From: Capniomyces stellatus | Taxonomy: Eukaryota; Kickxellomycota; Harpellomycetes; Harpellales; Legeriomycetaceae | Direction of reading: 5' to 3' | DNA: 64,000 bases | NCBI GenBank assembly: GCA_001661515.1 | Contig: LUVW01000009.1 | Location: 515,772-579,771, forward strand | Part shown: piece after piece, positions 47,081-56,703 of the stretch | Numbering within the stretch: the stretch's first letter is position 1 | Layout: each line of letters opens with the position of its first letter | Program-made: the position numbers and the translations under genes | Notes under the pieces: model-generated | Seen by the model: only the letters and a program-made list of their open reading frames with translations | What the model was told of the DNA's origin: nothing | The model's database searches: none

Positions 47081-49965
47081 TTAGGATCGAAACTGTTGTT
47101 GTGAGTGCGGGTGAGGGTGCGGGTGTGGCTGTGGCTGTGGCTGTGACTGTGACTGTGACTGTCGTTGTAGCTGTGGCTGTGGCTGTGGCTGCTGTCGAAA
47201 TTGAGCTTGTAGCTGCGGTGTTGGTGCTGGAGAGTTGAGTTTTAATGAGTGTGTGTATGATGTTGCAGTATTAAACTGGGGCCGTGAGTGCAATGGAAGT
47301 TTGAACTTTTGCGAAAACAAAGCAGGCATTGGTGCATCAGAGTTTTGGGGGTTTATGTTTCCGTTGGTGGCTAATGAAAAGTTGGGGGAGCGTATAGGTA
47401 AATTGGGACTGGACATGGTGGGGTTGTTTGAATTGTAAGAGTTTGGGTTTAGTTCGAATGGTCTTTGAAGTTCATGTGTTCCGTAACTGTAGTTATACTC
47501 AATTTTGGTTTCAATCAGGTTATTCAGCTCAAAATTAATGTTGTTTATTTCGGAATAAAAGCTGTTGGATGAAGATGAGGCTGTGTTTTGATTACTAAGG
47601 GCGTGGGTATCAAGTAAGGTGGGAGTTGTGCCGGAAACTGTTGAGCTTAAAACAGAAGGCTCGTTACGCGTGTATGCGTTTTGGTTTAAAGCGTAGTTGA
47701 GGTTGTATTGGGGCTCAAGAGTTAATAAATTGGAGCTATGTTGGAAAGGATTGAGGTCGATGGATGTGTGATTTGGGTTGAGCAAAGTCCCAGTCAGCGA
47801 GGCGATGTCAACAAATTCGTGTTTTGTATTAGACACGCTTACATTGTTGTCTAGGTAGTCATGTACATACAGGTTGGTGTAGCAGTCCTTTAAACAGCAC
47901 GAGAACTTGAAGTGGGAAGAGTACTTGGGAACAATCCAGGGATTTAGATCCAACTTTGTTATCCCATAAATCTTCATTTGCTCCATTAGTTTTTTATTCT
48001 TTCTGTTGAAGTTGTGTGCAGAAACTTTCATGTTTTTTAGGGTGATCAAGTAGTTTAGATAGATGTTTGAAAACTCGTACTCTTCAGACATCAGCTTTAG
48101 AGCATCCATTAGCGTATTATAGCTAAGCTGAATCTGGGCGTAGTCTGGGTGGTCGGTTAGAAACTGCGCGTTGATTAGAATCACCAAGCTGGGGAATACC
48201 CATGCAGAAACTTGCGGCCCGAGCAGTTTCTTGGGGATATTCAATAGTCCCTTTGATATAAGGTTGGCTTGGTCAATTGAAGCATCAATGCACTTCAACT
48301 TTGCTGCTCTTATCATATTAGGCGGAATAGGCCGGCCTTTGCTTCTGACAATGTTGGACTGGTGAAGGTATGTAGTGACTGCATTGTGGTACAGATACAA
48401 GAAAAAAAGCTTGGTTGATTTTGACACACTTATCAGCTCCTTTAAAATCAAATACTCTTTATGACTGTCGTTTACACTAGCGCTTGTATCTGTTAGGTCA
48501 ACCATATAAATGTCGTTTCGTAACTCATCCATTTTTTTGACAAATACGTCAAACCTCTTCAACTGCCTTTCGTCAAAGCTCTGCAGCTTTTTGGGGTCTT
48601 GTGTTAGCTTGAAATTGTCTAGCCAACGAACATTCAAAAATGCAAGAATCTCGTCAAAATATTTCCCAAACCGGCACACAATATTAAACCCATCAATGGG
48701 TAATTCAACATCCAAACCCCCCCGGCCTTCCAAGCATACACTGTTTGCTATTTTGTTCAGCGTTTTTATGTTTTGGCAACACCCCTCAGCGTCACCGCCG
48801 AATTTCCATATAAAATCATTGCTCGGGTAGTTGACTTTTATGTCCATCTGCTCAATCTGCGATAGCTTTCCTGATATCATAATGTGCGTCCGATTCGATA
48901 TAAAAGCTGCCCAGAATACTCGTCTCCTAAACTCCTTTTCACTCTCTGACAAATCGTGATTATATCTTCGATTGTCACTATCAACCAAATTAAACTTGTG
49001 GTTTCTTATTGTCCTAAATTAAATACCCATACATATCATCATTTGTTAATTTACTTGCAAGTGCTCAATACTCAATACTCAATACTCAATACTCAATACT
49101 CAATACTCAATATATACCATATATGCCATATATTATTCGCAACCAAGTCTTTGAGGTTAAATTTGCAATGCTACACTTACGAAATGGCCAGTCCTATTTT
49201 ACATTATTCAAACCAATATTGTTAGCAAACTATTACAACACATCAACTGCTTTCTACCAATTATCATTTTCTTACAAGTATTATTTTTATATTCAGTCCC
49301 TTACCTAAATACTCAAACACCAATACATGTAGGGATATACTCCATTGATACGCTGATAACAATACGCACGACCAAATAAAGTACGCGTCTGATGAAACTA
49401 TATTCAGCTTTAAAATCTTTTCGGCCTTTTGTGCATAGTCCACTCTCTTTAGGCTCGATTTTTTATCTTTTTGAAGTGAGCAAAACAAACTTGCATTAGC
49501 TAGAATTGAGTATAAAAAAAGCTTTGGAAGGCTTTTCTGCCTATATTTTTTCAGAATTTCTGGAATTCTAATTGGACCCATAACAATCGGCAGTCTATGT
49601 GTCAGGTTCCACAGCAATGTTTCAAACTCATCGTAGCTAGGCAGTTCATCCATATCCACTTCCTTAAAATCCTCGTTTATATCACCTGAAAGTGTTTTTC
49701 CAGGCTTAGCGTTGGTCGCTGAACCATTGCCATGCATACTTTTGCTCTCGGTGCCGGTCTGTTTAGTGTTTGTAACCAATTTCCGCCTTTTGTTTTTAAC
49801 TATAAAATCATCCCCTATACCCAAATTCTTTTTAATCTTATTCACACTTTTGTTTATTACCACTATTCTCTCGTCTATTTTCTTTATTGCACTCTTCCTA
49901 TCTTTTCCACGTCGCTTTCCACTCTCCATCCCATTTTCCTTATTTCCTTCAGTATTACTAGACAT
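47081..49965 (-). CDS. Fungal-specific transcription-factor-domain protein B, no zinc cluster seen
   Basis: Three exons: 49965-49305, 49193-49181 (13 nt), 49013-47081 (2,607 nt, 868 residues). The micro-exon restores phase exactly as in the paralogue, giving YLGLAISTIRNHKFNLVD, then SESEKEFRRRVFWAAFISNR and PSNDFIWKFGGD of the Fungal_trans domain. The N-terminal 60 residues are basic (GKRRGKDRKSAIKKID) and may form a short coiled coil, which in this family normally follows a Zn2Cys6 cluster; the cluster itself is absent. HFKFSCCLKDCYTNLYVHDY matches protein A. Beyond that, B has an extra 250-residue low-complexity tail rich in Asn, Ser, Pro and Gln, ending in Gln-Pro and His-Pro dipeptide runs, a possible activation region. 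Likely nuclear; DNA targets unknown. Divergence from A is considerable, so the duplication is not recent. Confidence 0.82.
47110..47200 (-). repeat. Gln-Pro/His-Pro/Gln-Ser coding hexamers
   Basis: Tandem hexamers (plus strand GTGGCT, GTGACT, GTGCGG types) at the 3' end of gene B code alternating Gln-Pro, Gln-Ser and His-Pro dipeptides. Expansion of a hexamer in frame explains the tail. Confidence 0.8.
49064..49112. repeat. Seven exact copies of CTCAATA within an intron
   Basis: 49 nt of perfect heptamer array inside the 167-nt intron (49014-49180) between the micro-exon and exon 3 of transcription-factor gene B. Confidence 0.95.
49181..49193 (-). other. 13-nt micro-exon of transcription-factor gene B
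   Basis: GACTGGCCATTTC on the coding strand, preceded by AAAATAG and followed by GTAAGT. The flanking introns are 111 and 167 nt. It is joined as G|GA CTG GCC ATT TC|G. Same length, phase and encoded motif (G-L-A-L/I-S) as in gene A. Confidence 0.87.
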
Positions 49966-51558
49966 TTTAATTATTCTCTTTGTTTATATTCATTCCTCCT
50001 AGTATATTTTCCGTGCTATTCTAGCTTTTATCTGCCAACTTTAATACACCCTATCCCTGCTAATTCAATTGCTAGTAAAGTGTATATATCTGTATCCAGT
50101 TTAGACAAATTAATATATATATATATTGCTTGTCTCTTCTTGCCACCAGCTCAACTTTCGTTCTTTTTAAAAATATAAATAAATCCAAGCCCTGAATTTA
50201 TAGTATCAACTTTGACTACACGTTTTGGGTGCTTTATTCTAGTATATGTCGATTGTGATTGTTTCGTCGGCAGATCCTCGTTCAAAGAATATCTTATTCG
50301 CTATCTACTCTCGTATTGCCGGTCTAGATTCGGTTACTCCGTTTAACGTAGCTTATAACTTTTGTGCTCGAATACAAGTATAGAGTTTATACACTGCGTT
50401 TGGATTCCAATCTCGAATTAAAACCGTTTTATTTTTATTTTACTTATTTTTTGTTCTTTTTCTTCTTTCTTTGCTAACAAAAAAAAACACAATTGTGATT
50501 TGCTATTAGTTTAAATACCAGCTTTAGGATTTGGCGATATAGCCTCAAACCAACTTGTTTCTTTATTGTGCTTTTATCAGGTTATTTTGGAATTGCTGAA
50601 TCGATTACATTAAAATAATATCAGTGGTAATACACATATATTGGCTGCAGCTCATTTTTATTTCTTTCTACAGCTACAACTATTACGTAAAACTAAAATG
50701 TTTGGGTTAACTCCAGTAAGATAGTTCCACCTTTTGTTGAGGAATTTGGTTTATTTTTAATTTTAAGATATCCCAACCTAAAATAAACTGAGTTATTAAT
50801 TATAACTGTAATTTAAATTTCCAAATAAATCCATTGGCCATCGTTATCTTGTTAGCATAAACACTTGGAACCTCAACAATTAAAGAAATACTTTGCTATT
50901 TCTTCGTTCACTCGTTTGTAATTCTGCTCTTTTTAATTTAATTTAACTTAATTTTGTTTTTTGTAGCCTGGTTAAATAAAATAGAACATAATGGTGACTT
51001 TTTCAGAGTTTCAACAAACGTCTGAGGATTTGTTGATGACGCTTTACTTTATGTTTACTCGACACGGCGTACATTTCACTTTAAACGTACTTACTAAACC
51101 CAGTTTTTTATATTCAAGTTACCTTCGGCTACAGCACAGTTGAGCATAGGTCGATTTGTCTGTACACCGATAACCAGGGAACAATCAATATATTTAAAAA
51201 AGTGAGCTAACGTGGCGACACTAACATTATATATATATATATTATTTTTTTTTGCAGTTTGATAAAACAATTGTGAAAGCTTAGTTCTCACCAAGACAAA
51301 GAGCATTGGGTCCGACTGGTCCTGGGATCTTGAATTTTAACAGTCTATTGAAATATACTTTTAACACTTTTTATTTGACGTAAATGGTTTAGTAAACAAA
51401 AAGAAGAGATTATCAAGAGTTTAAATGACAAGTATAGTATCGATACGTTAAAGAGAAAGTTATGTGTGTGTAAGCTCTTTTTTTTTCTTGTTTTTTTTTT
51501 TTTGAAAAAAGTTTATTAGTTTAAAAAATATCAAGTATTTAAGAAGTAAATAGCAGGC
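49966..51558. other. Spacer between MRM2 and transcription-factor gene B
   Basis: AT-rich 5' flank of gene B and 3' flank of MRM2. I searched the first few hundred bases upstream of gene B for a zinc-cluster exon (Cys-rich, CxxC pairs) and saw none. No other coding signal. Confidence 0.5.
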
Positions 51559-53105
51559 TCATCTCGCCCTACCGCATTTAAAGTTGATGGCGATAAAGTA
51601 TTGCTCCGAAGATTTTTTTCTTGAAGCTAAAGGCTTTTCTGAAAAAACCTTTTCAAACCTAGCATCAAGTAGTTGCCGTAGCTCCTTTTGACTTTCTCCC
51701 ATAAAATACTACATATATGATTTGTTAGAAAGGCTCAGGTTAAAAGCTAAATGTAATTTAACTAAGGTCAAGATATACAATAAATGTTTATTACCTTTAT
51801 CACCAGTGAGCCCCCAATACAAAGAAGGTTGTCAGCGAATTCTATTACGTCCAAGCAAAGCTTCTACAGAATAACACCAGTAGATTTGTTCTCAAAAAGC
51901 AATCAAAAAAAGTACAACTATGCATTGGATAGCAACAGAAGCGTAGTTTGTTTAGTTGATTTCATATGCAACTCCAGTTACCATAGACTTATTATCGTCG
52001 ATGACCTTGTGGCCCGATAGCGAGGGTGCCATGTCGCTTAGCAATAGCCCTACTTTTCTTCCTTTTATAGATGTCACTATATTTTTTTTAACCAAAGGGT
52101 CTAAAAAGTCTCCACGTATAAATTCTACTCCGCTAATAGGTATCATAGGCAATAGATCTATCGCAATAGCTCTCGGGGCACTTGGTAAATTTGCCACGCT
52201 AGCTTCATTTGGATCCGGGTTTGAATTTCCAGCTCGGCTAACCATATTTGAATAGGGTAGCTCGTGTTTATGGTTTAAGGCTTTGCTGCCTTCTATATCC
52301 TCTGGTGCAAGTCTTGGTGGTGCTTTGATATCCTTACTGCTAGCCTGTTCGAGTGGTTGGTATAGTATCTTGGATATAACCTGGCTCCACCCTCCAGGTG
52401 CTGCTCCGCAATCTATTATAACCATTTCTTCGTGGCTTGATTTGCTATTATTGGAAGTTTCAAACGAACCAATATACTGCGCGTCATCGTTTAGGGCCGC
52501 ACTGCTCAAGCTCTTTCCATCTTTTTTATGACTAATGTTTCTAGGATCGCTGCATGCTTGGATAATTTTATATTTTTCTTCAATCTCTAGTAACTTGTAG
52601 CTGCTTCGGGCGCGGTACCCATCCCGCTTAGCCATTTTAACAAAAGCATCGGTTGATTGCCTCGCTAGCCATTGATTAGACGAGCTACTTTTACCTTTAT
52701 TGCTCTATTGCGTGCATAAATCCAAGACATTTTAACATTTATGGTCAATATACCCGCGCAATAAACACTCTTAACCCCCCCCCCCCCCCCCCCAAAACCC
52801 TTTTANNNNNNCCCCCCCCCCCCCCTCTCCAAAACCTTTATGAGTTTTCGACCATAAAATGTACGTTTTTAACAGGGCAAAACATATAAATTCAAATATT
52901 AAAGATAACAATCATAATACAGATAGGAAATATGTAGAAATATAATATAATAATGGCTATTTACACGTATCAGGCAAGTATGGAATTGATTCTTACTGTT
53001 TATATTTTTCATTATTTGAGGTTTGCTACTGAGTAGATTAAGTGTATTAAATCTAAACACAGTTATCTGTGCATAGAGGCATTTGAAAGAATTGAAGGTT
53101 GCCAT
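51559..53105 (-). CDS. MRM2: Mitochondrial large-subunit rRNA 2'-O-methyltransferase (FtsJ/RrmJ, MRM2 type)
   Basis: Four exons: 53105-52965, 52704-51982, 51863-51795, 51708-51559, all phase 0 (1,083 nt, 360 residues). RrmJ-family enzymes methylate a 2'-OH in the peptidyl-transferase A loop using SAM. Exon 1 encodes a 47-residue Arg/Asn/Leu-rich presequence without acidic residues, fitting mitochondrial import. The core reads NQWLARQSTDAFVKMAKRDG, RARSSYKLLEI (Lys84), SAM-binding IDCGAAPGGWSQ (145-156), AIDLLPMIPISGVEFIRGDF, LLSDMAPSLSG (Asp271), GGSLVIK (Lys311) and KKSSEQYFIAI (Glu346). The K-D-K-E catalytic tetrad is thus complete. Two insertions relative to E. coli RrmJ lie before and after the GAAPGGWS motif (about 98-137 and 160-222). 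Intron 1 (52705-52964) contains the assembly gap. Exon 1 is the least certain part; it was chosen because phase, donor and presequence character agree. Confidence 0.88.
52775..52825. other. Assembly gap between two poly-C tracts
   Basis: C tract, AAAACCCTTTTA, six N (52806-52811), a second C tract, then TCTCCAAAACC. AAAACC recurs after both tracts, as expected for the same sequence assembled on both sides. It lies inside MRM2 intron 1. Confidence 0.8.
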
Positions 53106-56100
53106 TATCGAGATCTTGTTGGATTCCTTTCAAGAAAAAATAAATAGTTGGTTGAATTAATTTTTGATGTACATAAAGCCCCCGTTGCTTAAAGTCGCTG
53201 TTTTATGATTGAATTGCAGTAAACTTCTATTACATTGGTATAGTAAGTTGAAGTAAAGCAGCGTAATATTAAATTCTTCAGGATAACACTAATTGGCAGG
53301 AAGGAAAGAGAAACCTAAAACAGACTGTTCAATTTTAATGGAAAAAAAAACACAAGGCACAAAAAATACAAAAAATACAGTCAACTCTTTTGAAAAAATA
53401 AAAACTTTTTTCAACAAAAATTATATATCACTTGTTTGGAAACTGTAAAGCTGTATTTATTCAGCTACTTTGATCCGGTTGAATACAAATACTGTTGTTG
53501 CTCAAGCTTATCAAGCTACCGCTGGATTGGATCTAAAAGGCTGCAAATATAGATTCCATTAGCCGTAGAAGCTATTCTTGAAGCGATATGTCCAGGCTAT
53601 ATCCAACATGCTACTCAATAATTTTACAATACTGAATAAAGTCGTTCTTTTGCTTTATCACACGCTCATTTCCGGTGCTTGGATCATTTTTAGGCAATAC
53701 TGCTGCAGGTTTGAGATACTGGTGCACCTTAGCTGGAGCAAAATGTTGGCTATAAGAACAAACAACTAGCGCATTGACTGTTTTGCTAGATGCTTGTGGT
53801 ATTAAAGGCGTCTTAAATCCTATTTATTTGGAATACCGACCGCCAGCTTGCTTTATTATTCCTATTGCAAGTTATATACCAACAGTTTCGCTTGGCAGAT
53901 TTCTAGGCTAAGCTGGTATGTATTAAACAAGCATACCAAGTCTTGTATACTTAAAGTGTACACTAAATCTGAGGATATAAAGCACAGGAGGGTGAAAGAT
54001 GAATGATAAATGATCCAACATACGTTTTTTTTTTTAGTATTCAGCAATGAATATCTGAACAGGAAAACAGGTTCACCATCTCTTGTCGCTAAAGCAGCTT
54101 TAATGTATTGTGCTTGACAGCAATAGCCTATATCCAGACGAGTAACTATAAGCTAGACGTGCTCAAGCCGTAATAACCACAAGTCAGTTGTTAGAAGCAG
54201 TCTTATCATCCATAAATAGTTGGCCACGCTTAATTTGTACGTTTCTAGCTTATATTGATGAACCTGCCAAATCACCATCTAGACAAGCTATCATTACACA
54301 ACACATTGAGAGTTTAAGTGTATAGTTGAGGAGTCATTTTCATTCAGCGATACACGTCTAACGGCTTATTTATGTTATTACTAAACATAAACATTAGCTG
54401 GACCTTTTGTTTCTATAAACCAAAATGTATTTTTTTAACTCGTTGTTTGCGTAGCACAAAGCCTGGGTTTCAGCTTTAATCAAAGTTGCGGTTAATAAGG
54501 TGTATAGTGTTGTTTTTACTCTATAACTTTAATAGCAGGAGGTCACGGAGCACATAAATCATTATCGGAATGTGCTGTAGCTGGTGCAAAGCAAGTATAG
54601 CTTTTAAGCAAGATTAATAGTTTATACTTCAAAATTTGATGATGGTAACTTGTACTACTGTATTTGTTTTGATGGTGTGCCGGTGATTGGCTATTCGGAC
54701 CTTGTTCAACGTAAAACACAGCTATTTATAGTGGTTTATAATAATGCATTCTTAACTTGTAAATATTAGGGTGTGATACTAGAGTTAATTTAAAGCAATT
54801 ATTTTAAAGAGTAAAACAAAAAGTCAATATTGCTTCAGCGTTGGGAAGTAAAATAGGCAATCTAGGTTGCGGGATGATGAAAAGACATAGTTGATAATTC
54901 TTTACTGAGAAAGTCAAATTGGTTGCAATTTATAATAACAACATGCATTTACACCAATAAAAGCCTGTTATTCCATATCTTTGATTTGTTAAAGTAAACG
55001 GTGGCAAATTGTAATTTGCAACAAAGCACACAACTCTAGTTTATTATAAATGTTCAACTTGGATAGGCAATATTAAATCACTTTTTTGGATATTTTTATA
55101 TTGTTATTAATAAAATATAGTGTTTAGATAATAAACAAGCCAAAGTACGAGTGTTACAATAATAGTACAATTTCAAATTGCCAAAAAAATTTCAATAAGA
55201 AAAAAACAAACTGTTAAAGGATTTCCTAAGAACAACTCGATAATGGTGATATTAAAAATCTTAAACAGCGAGTTTTATTAATATTGTGAATGCTGTTACA
55301 AAACTGATAATAATGGCGATTTCAGTTTGGTTGTTCTAAATAATAAAGCCAAAAATCCGCCAGTAAATACCAAGGTAATTGGTAAATTAAAAATAACGAA
55401 GCTGATGTTTGCAAAGATAGGGTTTATTAAATGTTGGACTTTGCAAGGAATCTGGTGGACGGAGGGCTAGTTTTTAGAAAAAAAGTGGGGAGAAAAATAA
55501 AGAGCGGTGAAGGGTTAAAGAGAATAAATGTGGGCAAAAAATCAGAAAGTAAAGAAGCAAGAAATATAGAAATAGATAGAGAGATGTAAGGAGAGAGAGA
55601 GAAAAGAGAGACATAAGAGGAGAGAGAGAAAAGAGAGGGAGAGGAGAGCAGATGTGTATATTGAACTTGGGTTAGATGAATTTGAATGAAACGTTTATCT
55701 AAGGCACTTGGCCTTGGGTTTAGTTATAAAATAGACAAAGACTGTATATATGGTTGATATTACGGGAATAATAATAAGTTGGTTTTATGGAAATGCACTT
55801 GGACATAAACCGAGTTTTTAAATATGCGTGTATTTTGGCAAGTCGTTTTGGTTGTGGAGATGAGTTCACCGAGTTTCACTTTAATTTAGGAAAAGTTCAG
55901 CAAAATGTTGTCCATGTAACTCCTGTCAACAATTGTAGATGATTTTACAGGCGGATTAATTATGTATACGGAGATTACAATGTTTAGTTGATGGTAAATA
56001 TAGATGCAGATTTTCAAAGAAAAGTAACTGGTATAACGTAAGGCGTATCATGAATTTTAACTCGATTAAGTAATCATTGTTATTGACTTGGTGAAAAAGA

Positions 56101-56703
56101 GAAGGAAAAAAAAACTTTAATTTTGTCCAACTGGAAAAGTAAAGTTGGTTGGGGCAAGTAAATAAATAAGAACAAAAAACTGGAAGATGTTTATTACGCA
56201 AAACGAAAATGGTAAATTAAAATCAAACGAGTTGGTAGTAAATTAGTTGAGAATTTACTTTTTTATTTTCCAAAATTTAGATTAGGCAAAAGTCGAGTAG
56301 AAAGCGAGGACTACAGTAATTTAGCAGTAAAGACATAATTCAGTCTTGTGTAGTTACAGGTGATAAACCAAAGCTTTGTTACTTGTCCAAGTTGGCTGCA
56401 GTTATTCTATTTAGACATTCCACGTCCAACATAACATAATATACAGTTTTATTTATACTATACCAATAATATATTATTTATACCAAATCATTTATGCAGT
56501 CCAAGTACATATAACAAACATTCAAAGTCAAAAGCAATCATAAAGAGCGGCCACTATCTGCCTATAATTAGTAGATATATAGAATATGGAGATATAGTAG
56601 ATCAAGTAGACAATAGTGTAGGTTCAGTTGCGTAAATCGAGATAATATACGCAAAGACACCAAAGATAGTTGATGGAATAGGCTTTATATAATAGGGTTA
56701 AGA
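53106..56703. other. 3.6-kb intergenic region between divergent MRM2 and the Sec7 gene
   Basis: AT-rich, with a GA-rich tract at about 55573-55650. The open frames present (for example 53578-53769 +, 55956-56201 -) are Leu/Phe/Ile-rich and carry no motif. Promoters for both divergent genes should lie here, but I cannot point to defined elements. Confidence 0.45.
55573..55650. repeat. GA-rich purine tract
   Basis: Imperfect GAGA and GAGAAAAGAGAG units over about 80 nt, roughly 1 kb upstream of the Sec7-PH gene. Confidence 0.75.

Noticed and set aside
52690..52746. Alternative MRM2 start MSWIYARNRAIKVK directly upstream of the core
   Set aside because: It is in a different frame from the conserved NQWLARQ core and would need an intron of about 30 nt or a frameshift. 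The exon at 53105-52965 splices in phase with a normal intron.
54870..54920. ATGATGA ... CTGA, a possible C/D snoRNA
   Set aside because: Box spacing is only about 30 nt, with no terminal stem and no internal C'/D' boxes.
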